A stretch of DNA of 64,000 nt from Bifidobacterium scardovii JCM 12489 = DSM 13734. Lineage in GTDB: Bacteria; Actinomycetota; Actinomycetes; Actinomycetales; Bifidobacteriaceae. A program made the position numbers and the translations under genes. The stretch lies in NCBI RefSeq assembly GCF_001042635.1, contig NZ_AP012331.1:682001-746000 (forward strand), in the 5' to 3' direction. The notes under the pieces were generated by a model, which was not told where the DNA came from, searched no databases, and saw nothing but the letters and a program-made list of their open reading frames with translations. This document shows, in pieces, positions 17,948 through 26,719 of this stretch (position 1 is the first letter of the stretch; the number at the start of each line of letters is the position of its first letter).

Positions 17948-18910
17948 AATCTGAGATTGTGGATCAGGGGAGCGCGGCCCAGGACATTGACCACCTCCGT
18001 CGCTTCGGTGATGGTCGGCGCGGCGATGGCTCGGCTGCATATCGGGCAGATGGGCACTTGCATCGCAATCCATCCCGAACCTGCATCGTGCGCCGCGAGC
18101 CGGGCGCAGCAGAGCCTGCTGCTGGGACGATTCTGGCCGGTTGCCATCCTGTGCCTGCTGGTGGCGCTGTTCCTGCAGATCGCGGTCAATTACGCGAACG
18201 ACTACTCCGACGGCATCCGCGGCACGGACGCCGGCCGCGGCGCGGACGAATCGAAATCGGGCAAGCCGCAGCGGTTGACCGCATCCGGGTTGGTGCCGGC
18301 AAAGCATGTGCTGGCCGCGGCGGTGGTCTGCGCCGGCATCGCCTGCGTGTGCGGCATCGCCGCGGTCGTGCTCGCCAAGGCGTGGTGGCTGCTGGCCGTC
18401 GGCGTGGCATCGTTGCTGGCCGGATGGTTCTATACCGGGGGCAAGCATCCGTACGGGTATGCCGGTTTCGGCGAACTCGGCGTGTTCCTGTTCTTCGGTC
18501 TGGCGGCGGTGCTCGGCACCGAGTACGCGCTGTGCGGCACGGTGGACGTCGGCGGCCTGCTCGGCGCGGTGGCGGCCGGCCTGTTCTCCTGCCTGATCAT
18601 GATGGTGAACAATATCCGTGACATCGACGAGGACCGTGAACACGGCAAACATACCTTGGCCGTGCGGCTGGGAGAGCATGGGGCGCGCATATTGCTGAAT
18701 GCGTGCTGCGCGGCCGCTTGGCTGATCGCCTTGCTGATGTGCTCCACGCTGTGGTGGCCGTGGGGCGGCGTGCTGATGCTGTCGGGTGCCGGCGTGGCGG
18801 GAACCCTGATACGCAGCGTGTCGCAGGGTTGGTTCCGTTCCGCCCTGACCGCCGCCAGTTTCCAGACGCTGCTGTTCGCGGTGGTGCTTGCGGCTTCCGT
18901 CGCGCTGTGA
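17945..18910 (+). CDS. menA: UbiA-family prenyltransferase, MenA-like
   Basis: 321 aa with about eight membrane helices. The two Asp-rich motifs that bind prenyl diphosphate and magnesium are visible: NYANDYSDGIRGTD (near residue 85) and NNIRDIDEDREHGKHTLAVRLG. The second, with its K-T-L-A-V-R-LG tail, is characteristic of 1,4-dihydroxy-2-naphthoate prenyltransferase (menaquinone pathway). Bifidobacteria are generally thought not to make menaquinone, so the true acceptor may differ. There is an unusual ~20-residue insertion (HIGQMGTCIAIHPEPASCAA) after the first helix. The gene begins directly after the conjugative-element scar and has its own promoter. Confidence 0.85.
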   Translation: MNLRLWIRGARPRTLTTSVASVMVGAAMARLHIGQMGTCIAIHPEPASCAASRAQQSLLLGRFWPVAILCLLVALFLQIAVNYANDYSDGIRGTDAGRGADESKSGKPQRLTASGLVPAKHVLAAAVVCAGIACVCGIAAVVLAKAWWLLAVGVASLLAGWFYTGGKHPYGYAGFGELGVFLFFGLAAVLGTEYALCGTVDVGGLLGAVAAGLFSCLIMMVNNIRDIDEDREHGKHTLAVRLGEHGARILLNACCAAAWLIALLMCSTLWWPWGGVLMLSGAGVAGTLIRSVSQGWFRSALTAASFQTLLFAVVLAASVAL

Positions 18911-19031
18911 TCCCCGTCCGGCCGGCGCTTTTCCGGTGGTTCTTCCACGATGATCCGGAAAGAGGGCGCGCCGTGACCCAATTGAGATGAAATACGTAAG
19001 ACGGATGCTCGTGTTTGGGCGCATCGGGCGG

Positions 19032-19047
19032 TAGACTGATCCGTATG
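19032..19047 (+). promoter_or_regulatory. Leaderless promoter/start of gpmA
   Basis: TAGACT at 19032-19037, 7 nt, ATG at 19045, with no ribosome site. Confidence 0.6.
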
Positions 19048-19785
19048 ACTTACAAATTAGTACTGCTCCGACATGGTCAGAGCGCATGGAATAAAACCAA
19101 TCAGTTCACCGGCTGGGTCGACGTCCCGCTGACCGAGCAGGGTGAAGCCGAAGCCAAGCGTGGCGGCGAGCTGCTCAAGGAGAAGAACGTCCTTCCGGAC
19201 ATCGTGTTCACCTCCCTGCTGCGCCGCGCCATCAACACCGCCAACATCGCTCTGGATGCCGCGGATCGCCTGTGGATCCCGGTCCAGCGTGACTGGCGTC
19301 TCAACGAGCGTCACTACGGCGCTCTGCAGGGCAAGAACAAGACCGAGATCCGCGAGGAGTACGGCGACGAGAAGTTCATGCTGTGGCGCCGCTCCTACGC
19401 CACCCCGCCGCCCGAGATCGATCCGAACGACCAGTACGCGCAGAACAACGATCCGCGCTACGCCGGCGATCCGGTTCCGGAAGCCGAGTGCCTGGCCAAC
19501 GTGGTCGAGCGCGTGAAGCCGTACTTCGAGTCCGCCATCGAGCCGGAGCTCAAGGCCGGCAAGACCGTGCTGATCGCCGCCCACGGTAACTCGCTGCGTG
19601 CCATCGTCAAGATGCTGGACAACCTGTCCGAGGACGAGATCGCCAAGGTCAACATCCCGACCGCCATCCCGCTGCTGTACGAGCTGGATGAGAACTTCAA
19701 GCCGATCAAGCCGCGTGGCGAATATCTGGACCCGGAGGCCGCCGCCGCCGGTGCCGCCGCCGTCGCCGCCCAGGGCCAGAAGTGA
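19045..19785 (+). CDS. gpmA: 2,3-bisphosphoglycerate-dependent phosphoglycerate mutase
   Basis: 246 aa, usual length. It interconverts 3- and 2-phosphoglycerate in lower glycolysis, which in bifidobacteria follows the fructose-6-phosphate phosphoketolase shunt. The phosphorylated histidine lies in [18 protein letters not shown] at the N-terminus. [15 protein letters not shown] and the second histidine in [14 protein letters not shown] complete the active site. The C-terminal tail is Ala-rich. The codon use is strongly biased to preferred codons, in keeping with high expression. It has its own leaderless promoter and terminator. Confidence 0.97.
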   Translation: MTYKLVLLRHGQSAWNKTNQFTGWVDVPLTEQGEAEAKRGGELLKEKNVLPDIVFTSLLRRAINTANIALDAADRLWIPVQRDWRLNERHYGALQGKNKTEIREEYGDEKFMLWRRSYATPPPEIDPNDQYAQNNDPRYAGDPVPEAECLANVVERVKPYFESAIEPELKAGKTVLIAAHGNSLRAIVKMLDNLSEDEIAKVNIPTAIPLLYELDENFKPIKPRGEYLDPEAAAAGAAAVAAQGQK

Positions 19786-19821
19786 TGAAGTCCCGGTGAT
19801 ATGCCGGGCGTGATCACCGTG

Positions 19822-19855
19822 AACGGGAGTCGCTGATGCGACTCCCGTTTTTTTG
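19822..19855 (+). terminator. Terminator of gpmA
   Basis: A 12-bp perfect stem (19822-19833 with 19838-19849, loop TGAT) ends in a run of T to 19854. Confidence 0.95.
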
Positions 19856-19896
19856 TTGCGCTTATGCCGCCGCATCCACGGTTTTGCGCGGCAATG

Positions 19897-20008
19897 TCGA
19901 GTTGTCGGTGCGCCGATGCCGAGATTTCTGTGTTGAGAGGCGTGTCAATCGATTGATGTTCGATGGACAACCGTTTTCACTACTTGCCCGCGCACCGACA
20001 ACTCGAGG
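19897..20008. repeat. 17-bp perfect inverted repeat around a 78-base interior
   Basis: TCGAGTTGTCGGTGCGC at 19897-19913 is repeated in inverse orientation at 19992-20008. It lies in the 340-base gap between gpmA and phoU and encodes nothing recognisable. It may be a small mobile-element relic, a structured RNA or a paired regulator site. Confidence 0.8.
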
Positions 20009-20043
20009 TTGGCATACCAAGGTGCGCGCGGGAGGGCCTGCTT

Positions 20044-20079
20044 GACGCATATTTTGGCGCATATCCTGACGCATATCGG
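20044..20079. repeat. Three tandem 12-base units of the type GACGCATATTTT
   Basis: GACGCATATTTT, GGCGCATATCCT and GACGCATATCGG follow one another directly. The CGCATAT core recurs with a 12-base period. The function is unknown. Confidence 0.7.
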
Positions 20080-20112
20080 CGGGTACGACGATGAATATGA
20101 CGGCGGATACGA

Positions 20113-20150
20113 CAGAGGGCGGGCGCGCACTGCTGCGCACCCGCCCTCTG
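20113..20150 (-). terminator. Strong hairpin downstream of phoU
   Basis: A 17-bp stem (20113-20129 with 20134-20150; one G-U pair) lies about 45 bases after the phoU stop. There is no clear T run, so it may act as a transcript-stabilising hairpin instead. Confidence 0.6.
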
Positions 20151-20192
20151 CGAAATCATTGCCGGTGTCCGAAGCCCGATCGGCAAGAAGCC

Positions 20193-20873
20193 TTACTCGA
20201 CGGCGCCATCCTCGTCACGGCTCGGTTCCTTGCTCGGGTCGAAGCCGGAGACGATGAACACGACGCGGCGGGCGGCCGACACGGCGTGGTCGCCAAGGCG
20301 CTCCATGAAGCGGCTGAGCAGCACCACGTCGATCAGCTGCTGCTTGGACCCGGTCCACTCGTCGGACAGGGCGAGGTCGAAGGTCTTGGCATGCAGCGCG
20401 TCGAGCTTGTCGTCATTGCGGATGATGCGCTCGGCGACCTTGGCGTCGCGGTCGGCCAGCATGGCGACCATGTTGTCGGCGGTTTCGTCAAGGAAGTCCT
20501 GCATCTGCGAGAAGAGGTCCTTGGCCTCGTCGGACAGCGGGGACTCGGGGTAGGAGCGGCGGGCGGCCTCGGCGATGTGCCGGGCCAGATCGCCCATGCG
20601 CTCGAAGGTCGCGGCCAGTCGCAGCGTGGACACCACCACGCGCAGATCGGTGGCGACCGGGTTCTGCTTGGCCAGCAGCTTCACGCACTGGTCGATGATG
20701 CTCGACTCGAGGGCGTCGATCTCGATGTCCCCGTCGATGACCGCCTGGGCGGCCTCCACATCCGAATCGAGCAGGGCCCTGCCGGCACCGTCGATCGCCT
20801 TGCGCACATTGCGCACCATACGATCGAGGTCGTCGGCGACGGCCTTCATCTCCTCGTTGAAAATAACACGCAT
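20193..20873 (-). CDS. phoU: Phosphate-signalling accessory protein PhoU
   Basis: 226 aa. Two PhoU repeats of three-helix bundles with the expected metal-binding E/DxxxD patterns: first half around DLRVVVSTLRLAATFERMGDLARHIAEAA, second half around DVVLLSRFMERLGDHAVSAARRV. PhoU links the Pst phosphate transporter to the phosphate-sensing kinase and keeps the system off when phosphate is plentiful. Here it is divergent from a SenX3-like kinase, which fits that role; the pst genes are not in the window. An AGGCAGAAG-type ribosome site precedes the ATG. Confidence 0.95.
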   Translation of the reverse strand: MRVIFNEEMKAVADDLDRMVRNVRKAIDGAGRALLDSDVEAAQAVIDGDIEIDALESSIIDQCVKLLAKQNPVATDLRVVVSTLRLAATFERMGDLARHIAEAARRSYPESPLSDEAKDLFSQMQDFLDETADNMVAMLADRDAKVAERIIRNDDKLDALHAKTFDLALSDEWTGSKQQLIDVVLLSRFMERLGDHAVSAARRVVFIVSGFDPSKEPSRDEDGAVE

Positions 20874-20980
20874 ATTCTTCTGCCTTTCACTCCGGCGCCA
20901 ATTCCAACTTATACCAGTGTATTATCCGGCACTGGCGTTCGGCCACAACGTAGCTAAAAGCAACCACTCGTTTTCGTAAA

Positions 20981-21010
20981 GTTCACGCATACGTTTACCG
21001 GGGGTTCACC
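20981..21010 (+). promoter_or_regulatory. PHO-box-like direct repeats upstream of the SenX3-like kinase gene
   Basis: GTTCAC at 20981, GTTTACC at 20993 and GTTCACC at 21004 form three direct repeats with 12- and 11-base spacing. In actinobacteria PhoP/RegX3 binds direct repeats of GTTCACC with an 11-base period. The site lies in the phoU/kinase divergent region, so it may control both. Confidence 0.72.
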
Positions 21011-21048
21011 TGCCGGCATGTCGTTGGTTCGTATGGGAGAATGAGCGT

Positions 21049-22389
21049 ATGTCGCAGGAGCTTTCCACGGTTATCGTGTTTGTGCCGTTCGTGATCATCG
21101 CAGCCGCGGTGATCATCTTGGCGTTGTTTTGGGTGTACGACCGGATCCGTCCGCTGATCGACAACTTCGCGGTGGCCAAGTCGGCGGCGTCCGGCGAGGA
21201 CTCCGACGCCTCCGACGAGCACGATGACGGGCGGGAGAAATCCCCCCGTTCCCCGTTGCGATCCGCGGCCGACTGGTTCCGCCATCTCGCCGACCGCCGT
21301 CGGAACGATCCCGATGACGGCGAGGAGGATCTGGACGACTCGACGGCCACGCTGCTGTCCATGCTGCCGACCGCGTCGATGGTGGTGAACCGCGAGGACG
21401 AGGTGATCCGGGCGAATCCCGCGGCCTATACGCTGGGCGTGGTCGACGATGAGCGTATCGTCAGCGCCGAGGTGCGCGAGGCGATACGGCAGGTGCGCGA
21501 GTCCGGCGGCCGCCGTCGCTTCGACCTCACCACCAGCACCCCGGAGCGCTTTGTCGCCGCGGCGGACAGGGGCCCGAGCGGCGCAGATCCCGTCGAGGTG
21601 TATGGCGTGGCGCGCCCGAATTGGCTGAAGATCACGGTCGGGCGCATCGACGATCGATTCGTGGTGGTGCTGATCGATGATGTGAGCAATGCGATTCGTT
21701 TCTCGCAGGTGCGCGATTCGTTCATCACCAATGTGTCCGAGCAGCTGCTCAAGCCGACGCAGGCGTTGAGCCAGCTGGCGGATTCCCTGCAGGACGATGC
21801 GCTGGACGCCGAACAGATATCGTGGAACGCCCATAACGTCAGTGCGGCGTGCGGCCGCCTGAACCGTATGGTGGCCGATCTGCTGCTGCTGATCCAGGCG
21901 CAGGAGCCGGTCATGCCGTCGTCCGCGAACCGGCTCAACATGATGGAGCAGGTACGCGCCGCGTGCGCCAAGCTGGAGCCGCAGAGCGAACGGCTCGGCG
22001 TGCAGCTCTCCGTCACCGGCGACGATGCGCTGACGGTCAACGGCGATGGCGAGCAGATCCGCGCGGCGGTGTCCAAACTGGTGTCCAACGCGATCGTCTA
22101 CTCGAATCGCGGCGGCGCGGTGAGCGTGACGGCATCCCGCTCCGACGACGGCACGCAGGCGGTCGTCCGCGTGATCGACCAAGGCGTCGGCATCGACAAG
22201 GACGAGCAGACCCGCATCTTTGAGCGGTTCTACCGCGGAACGAACCAGACGCCGCAGTCGCGTGACGGCATCGGGCTCGGGCTGGCGATCGTCAAGCACG
22301 TGGCCCTGGCGCATCACGGAGGCGTGGCGGTCTGGAGCTCCAAGGGCAGCGGCAGCACCTTCTCGTTGTCGCTACCTCTGGCGCAGTGA
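21049..22389 (+). CDS. senX3: SenX3/PhoR-like sensor histidine kinase
   Basis: 446 aa. One N-terminal membrane helix (~8-28), then an acidic linker (~45-105) and a PAS-like sensor region (~108-210). The dimerization helix carries the segment RDSFITNVSEQLLKPTQALSQL. At the usual phospho-acceptor place the more common family signature is 'FVANVSHELKTP'; here the histidine position reads NVSEQLLKP, without a histidine, which is odd. The ATPase domain is complete: N-box KLVSNAIVYSN, G1 DQGVGIDKDEQ, F-box IFERFYRG, G2 GIGLGLAIVKH. The partner regulator (RegX3) is not adjacent. A GAGAAT box 6 nt before the ATG suggests a nearly leaderless message. Confidence 0.88.
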   Translation: MSQELSTVIVFVPFVIIAAAVIILALFWVYDRIRPLIDNFAVAKSAASGEDSDASDEHDDGREKSPRSPLRSAADWFRHLADRRRNDPDDGEEDLDDSTATLLSMLPTASMVVNREDEVIRANPAAYTLGVVDDERIVSAEVREAIRQVRESGGRRRFDLTTSTPERFVAAADRGPSGADPVEVYGVARPNWLKITVGRIDDRFVVVLIDDVSNAIRFSQVRDSFITNVSEQLLKPTQALSQLADSLQDDALDAEQISWNAHNVSAACGRLNRMVADLLLLIQAQEPVMPSSANRLNMMEQVRAACAKLEPQSERLGVQLSVTGDDALTVNGDGEQIRAAVSKLVSNAIVYSNRGGAVSVTASRSDDGTQAVVRVIDQGVGIDKDEQTRIFERFYRGTNQTPQSRDGIGLGLAIVKHVALAHHGGVAVWSSKGSGSTFSLSLPLAQ

Positions 22390-22433
22390 CGGCCGCGGCG
22401 ATGCGGCCGCCGACACCGGGAGGGGGGAATCAG

Positions 22434-22688
22434 TCAGGCGCCCAGCCGGCGATAGTCCCATCGATCGAAATGCTCCCAGATCAGCATCGCCACGCCGATG
22501 ACCGTCCCGGCCGTGCACACGATCAGCACGCGCAGCACGTCGAACTCGAGGAACAGCAGAATCGTGCACACGATCAAGGCGAGGGCCCACAGGCTGGTGC
22601 CGATAAGGAACACCTTGCGCAGATCCACGCGAACGGGCTTCGGCGTCGGGCGACACACATCGGGATTGATGATCGGTGCGAACTTCAT
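22434..22688 (-). CDS. Small membrane protein, DUF2530-like
   Basis: 84 aa with two membrane helices (~25-45 and ~50-68) and the ending IWEHFDRWDYRRLGA. The start MKFAPIINPDVCRPTPKPV is set by a leaderless promoter: minus-strand TAAGGT lies 7 nt before the ATG. Small two-helix proteins next to serC occur in other actinobacteria and are filed as DUF2530. The function is unknown. The family call is tentative. Confidence 0.7.
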   Translation of the reverse strand: MKFAPIINPDVCRPTPKPVRVDLRKVFLIGTSLWALALIVCTILLFLEFDVLRVLIVCTAGTVIGVAMLIWEHFDRWDYRRLGA

Positions 22689-22701
22689 AACCGTTACCTT
22701 A
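22686..22701 (-). promoter_or_regulatory. Leaderless promoter of the small membrane protein gene
   Basis: On the minus strand TAAGGT (22701-22696), 7 nt, ATG (22688-22686). Confidence 0.55.
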
Positions 22702-22780
22702 GTACGGGGCGGATACGGGCAGCCGATCGCCGCGGGCGCGGCCATCCGCCGGCGGCCGACCAGACTGGCCGCCGCCCGTA

Positions 22781-22807
22781 TCCGGCGTGTCCGGCGTGTC
22801 CGGCGTG
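22781..22807. repeat. Three tandem copies of TCCGGCGTG
   Basis: A 9-base unit is repeated three times without change just downstream of serC. It could vary in copy number. Confidence 0.85.
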
Positions 22808-22841
22808 TCGGCGGTGCCGTCACGCCGGACACGGTGTCGGG

Positions 22842-23990
22842 TCATGACTGCAGATGATCGACAACGTAGTCTATGCACGCGGTCAGCGCCGCCACGTCGG
22901 CCGGTTCCACGGAGGGGAACACGCCGATGCGCAGCTGGTTGCGGCCGAGCTTGCGGTAGCCGGAGGTGTCCACGATGCCGTTGTCGCGCAGCGCCGAGAC
23001 CACCTGGCTGGCGCTGATGGCGTCATCGAGGTCGATGGTCACCACCGAATGCGATCTCGCCTGCTCGTCGGCGACGAACGGACGCGCGTAGTCCGAGTGC
23101 TCGGCCCACGAATACAGAATGGACGCCGACTTGGCGCAGCGTGCGGTGGACCAGTCCATGCCGCCGTTGTCGTTGAGCCAGCGGACCTGGTTCTCCAGCA
23201 TGATCAGCGTGGCGACGGACGGGGTGTTCAGTGTCTGGTCCTTGCGTGCGTTGTCGATGGCGGAGGTCAGCGACAGGAACGGAGGAACCCACCGGCGGGC
23301 ACCCTCCAGCGTGGCGCTGTGCTCCACGCTGGCCGCGCGCTCGATGGCGGCGGGGGAGAGCACGGCCAGCCACAGGCCGCCGTCGGAGCCGAAGGCCTTC
23401 TGCGGGGAGAAGTAATAGGCGTCGGTGGCCGACACGTCGACCGGCAGCGCGCCGGCGGCGCTGGTGCCGTCGACCAGCGTGAGCGCCTGCTGCTCGAGAC
23501 TGCCGGGGACGCGGGTCACCGGGGCGGCCACGCCGGTAGAGGTCTCGTTGTGCGCCCAGCAGTAGGCATCCACGCCTTCGGTGAACTCGGGAAGCCGATA
23601 GGTGCCCGGCTCGCCCTGATAGATCACCGGTTCCTCGAGGAACGGCGCCGAGGCGGCCGACTTGGCGAATTTGGCGCTGAAGGAGCCGTAGGTGCCGAAC
23701 GCGGCCCTGCGAGTGATCAGCGAGGCGCATGCGATATCCCAGAATGCGCTGGCGCCGCCGTTGCCGAGTGCGATCTCGTAGCCGTCCGGCGCGTGGAAGA
23801 ACGACGTCAGCCCCTCGCGGATCGAGGCGACCAGCTGCCTGACCGGCGTCTGGCGGTGCGAGGTGCCCAGCAGCGTGGCGCCGCCGTCATACAGGGCCTG
23901 TGCCTGCTCGGGGCGGATCTTGCTCGGGCCGGAGCCGAAACGGCCGTCTTCGGGCAAGATGGACTGGGGGATGTCAATTGCATTGCTCAT
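22842..23990 (-). CDS. serC: Phosphoserine aminotransferase
   Basis: 382 aa. A PLP enzyme of serine synthesis that converts 3-phosphohydroxypyruvate and glutamate to phosphoserine. The N-terminal FGSGPSKIRPEQ, the GTSHR segment (phosphate binding) and the PLP lysine in AYYFSPQKAFGSDGG (Lys198) mark the actinobacterial type of SerC. The C-terminal KLGRNQLRIGVFPSVEPADV is typical. The start at 23990 (MSNAIDIP) is the first ATG with family-like sequence. It faces away from the secreted CHAP protein gene. Confidence 0.95.
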   Translation of the reverse strand: MSNAIDIPQSILPEDGRFGSGPSKIRPEQAQALYDGGATLLGTSHRQTPVRQLVASIREGLTSFFHAPDGYEIALGNGGASAFWDIACASLITRRAAFGTYGSFSAKFAKSAASAPFLEEPVIYQGEPGTYRLPEFTEGVDAYCWAHNETSTGVAAPVTRVPGSLEQQALTLVDGTSAAGALPVDVSATDAYYFSPQKAFGSDGGLWLAVLSPAAIERAASVEHSATLEGARRWVPPFLSLTSAIDNARKDQTLNTPSVATLIMLENQVRWLNDNGGMDWSTARCAKSASILYSWAEHSDYARPFVADEQARSHSVVTIDLDDAISASQVVSALRDNGIVDTSGYRKLGRNQLRIGVFPSVEPADVAALTACIDYVVDHLQS

Positions 23991-24410
23991 GCACCCAAGC
24001 GTAGTGACAAGCTGGATGGGCGTAAAGCCCTTGTCCGGCAGCCGGAAACGACGGTGGAAACGAGAACGGAAAACGGCGGCGGAAACGGCGGCGGGCGTGG
24101 CGGCCTGCCCCGTATGCGATCAGCCGGTTTCGTCCTCCGCCGCGGCGGCTGCTGGCCGGATCGCGGTCCTCCGGCGTGACACGCCCGGCGTGCCGTGGCT
24201 CGGCCTCCGGACGGAGGGCGGGACCGAACTTTCGCATCCACCGAATTTCAGGGGCTGCGCGGGTGAGGGGAGGAATGCGAGCATGGCGTCGCTCCGGCGA
24301 AGGGACTGGCCGTTGACGGGGCTCCGTTGTAAAGTGCTCACTTGTGACGGTAGTGTGACGTCGGTGATCTGTTGTGCACGGACGTCGAATCCGGCAAGGA
24401 GTGTGTAAGT

Positions 24411-25460
24411 ATGAGGCATGGAGCCCACAAGGCATCCCAAAGCTCGAATAAGACCATTCGGACTTCGAGGACGCTGTTCGCTGCCAGCCGCGGTAGTCAT
24501 CGCGCGACCGCCGTTGCCATGATGCAGCCCGCCGACGGCGGCGCAGCGCTGCTGGGCATCGATCAGGCTCTGGCCGACAAGCTCAACGAGGTCGCGCCGC
24601 AGACCCGCCGCGCGATGCGTCAGGCCGCACGGGCGGCCGAACGTCGCTCCCATATCATCGCCTCCGCGTCCCTTGCGGCGCTGGTCGGCACCGCGGCCAG
24701 CACGATCGCTCTGGCCAATCCCGCCGACACGTCCCGCCCCCTGGCGCAGGACCCGTCGACCACGACCACGCAGCTGCAGCGCGTGAACACCAATGTCGCC
24801 TCGCGTTCCGAGAGCCGTACGCCGTTGAGTGAGCTGTCGAGCACGGTGGCGTCGGACTCCGGCGAAGCCGATGCGTCCCAGAGCGGCTCCGATGCCGCCG
24901 ATTCCTCCAATGCGTCCGCGGCGAGCGGGCAGGCCACCGACCAGACCACCAACGAGGGTGACTGGCAGCTGGGCGACGCCGGCTCCACGCTGAACGTCAA
25001 CAATGTGTCCCGCTCCAACGCGCACAATCCGAACGTCGCCACCCTGATGGACCAGGACGCCGGCGTGGTGCCGGACGGCTTCGATCCGAACCATGTCACC
25101 GGCGAGAACGGCGGCAACGCCTATCCGTACGGCCAGTGCACCTGGTGGGTATATCAGCGGCGCACCGAGATGGGCCTGCCGGTCGGTTCATATTTCGGTA
25201 ACGGCAACATGTGGGCCGATTCGGCGCGCAACCTGGGCTACTGGGTGGACAATACGCCCCGCCACGTCGGCGACATGGTCGTCTTCCAGGGCGGCCAGTT
25301 CAATGCGGACACCACGTACGGGCACGTCGCGATCATCGAGAAGATCAACGCCGACGGCTCCATCGAGATTTCCGAGTCGAACGCCAAGGGGCTCGGCGTG
25401 ATCTCCAGCAGGACGTTCTCCGCCGCCGACGCCTCGCAGCTGCAGTTCGTCCACTACTGA
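24411..25460 (+). CDS. Secreted CHAP-domain peptidoglycan hydrolase
   Basis: 349 aa. A long basic N-terminus precedes a hydrophobic segment (IIASASLAALVGTAASTIALA, around residues 83-103), which acts as a late signal sequence or membrane anchor. A Ser/Ala/Thr-rich linker (~110-215) leads to a C-terminal CHAP domain. The catalytic cysteine is in YGQCTWWVY (Cys243) and the histidine in YGHVAII (His305). CHAP enzymes cut the peptide side chains of peptidoglycan. I start at 24411 because AAGGAG lies 9 bases upstream and upstream in-frame codons do not resemble the family. Two NlpC/P60 genes follow on the same strand, but each has its own promoter-like region. Confidence 0.9.
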   Translation: MRHGAHKASQSSNKTIRTSRTLFAASRGSHRATAVAMMQPADGGAALLGIDQALADKLNEVAPQTRRAMRQAARAAERRSHIIASASLAALVGTAASTIALANPADTSRPLAQDPSTTTTQLQRVNTNVASRSESRTPLSELSSTVASDSGEADASQSGSDAADSSNASAASGQATDQTTNEGDWQLGDAGSTLNVNNVSRSNAHNPNVATLMDQDAGVVPDGFDPNHVTGENGGNAYPYGQCTWWVYQRRTEMGLPVGSYFGNGNMWADSARNLGYWVDNTPRHVGDMVVFQGGQFNADTTYGHVAIIEKINADGSIEISESNAKGLGVISSRTFSAADASQLQFVHY

Positions 25461-25703
25461 TCGTCGGCTTGGGGCCGCTGATCCGCCGGTTCGCCGACCG
25501 CGGTCCGTTCACCGCCGGTCCATTCGCCGCCGTCTCGGGCTCCCCATGGTTGGTTGTGTGATGTACTGATTGATCAACCGTCGTATGTTCGGATTTGTGC
25601 CGGTCATTACGGCGTGTCGCGTTATTTTGTGCTATTTGCGTACTTCCGGTCGTGGTTCGCCGGCGACGGGCGGTGCATGCCCTTATGCTACAGTCGGTGA
25701 ACT

Positions 25704-26468
25704 ATGAGCTCAAAATCAACGATTGCGTCCATGCTCACGACCATCGTCACAGCCCTGTGCGTATCCGTCGTCGCGGTACCGTCAGCCAATGCCGACATCA
25801 ACGGTACCGAGTCCACCACCAGCGCGGTCACGTCCTCCCGTTCCTTCCCCTCCGTCGTCTCGGCCCGCAAAGACCTGTTCGCCGAGCACGCCTCCACCGC
25901 GGTCGAGGAGAACACCGACTGGGGTGGCGTCGAGAACCTCGACGTGCCGCAGACCAAGTCCCAGGCGGAGCGTGATCAGGAGGCCGCTGAGGCCGCCGCG
26001 GCGCAGGCCCGTGCCAAGGCCGAGCAGGAGCAGGCGCAGGCGTTGGCGCAAGCCCAATCCCAGGCGGCCAGCCGCAGCCAGCAGCGCGCATCCGTGCAGC
26101 AGCGCTACACCGTTGACGATTCCTCCGTTTCCGGCAGCGCCGGCTCGATGGTCAACGCCGCGTACGCGTTGATCGGGCAGCATATGGACTGCACCGCGCT
26201 GGTCAGCGCCGCACTCGCCGCGGCCGGCATCAACTTCCATGGATATCCCGAGGAGTACGCCAGCGTCGGCCAGCAGGTCACCGATGGCACGCTCAAGCCC
26301 GGCGACATCCTTATCTATCGGTACACCGGCGGCTGGAACGGCGGCGCGCACTGGGACCATGTGGCGCTGTACGTGGGCGGCGGCAAGGCCATCCACGGCG
26401 GCTGGAACGGCAGCACCGTGGCCATCGCCGGCACCTTGAACCCCGATATGGTCGTGCGCGTGTTCTGA
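25704..26468 (+). CDS. Secreted NlpC/P60-like peptidase (first of two paralogues)
   Basis: 254 aa. A signal peptide is clear (MSSKSTIASMLTTIVTALCV...ANA, cleavage near 30). A conserved segment VTSSRSFP...DLFAE...ENTDWGGVENLDVPQTKSQAERD is followed by an Ala/Gln-rich probable coiled coil (~88-130). The C-terminal domain has Cys163 in QHMDCTALVSAALAAAG and His219 in HWDHVALYVG, the NlpC/P60 or closely related papain-like pair. It probably cleaves cell-wall peptides during cell separation. TACAGT lies 9 bases before the ATG. The N-terminal half is shared with the next gene, while the catalytic domains differ. Confidence 0.87.
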   Translation: MSSKSTIASMLTTIVTALCVSVVAVPSANADINGTESTTSAVTSSRSFPSVVSARKDLFAEHASTAVEENTDWGGVENLDVPQTKSQAERDQEAAEAAAAQARAKAEQEQAQALAQAQSQAASRSQQRASVQQRYTVDDSSVSGSAGSMVNAAYALIGQHMDCTALVSAALAAAGINFHGYPEEYASVGQQVTDGTLKPGDILIYRYTGGWNGGAHWDHVALYVGGGKAIHGGWNGSTVAIAGTLNPDMVVRVF

Positions 26469-26532
26469 GTCGGCGGCGACGTCCGGCCGGACCCGGCCGG
26501 GCGTGCACGACGGCATGCAAGACAGTATGCAA

Positions 26533-26570
26533 GACGAAGCGGCATCCGATGCGGATGCCGCTTCGTCGTA
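26533..26570 (+). terminator. Terminator of the first NlpC/P60 gene
   Basis: A perfect 15-bp stem (26533-26547 with 26553-26567), loop GATGC, followed by GTATT. The T run is poor. Confidence 0.7.
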
Positions 26571-26719
26571 TTAACGCCACATTGCCGCCGTATCGCCGCG
26601 GAGGCGGCCGCGGCACCGTCATGGGATCGCCGCGTCCGCCCGCGGGAGATATCGTTCATCGGGCCATTCGTGAGATCGCCCGAGGATATGGGAGCCCATT
26701 GTGCTAGGCTGTCGTCTCG

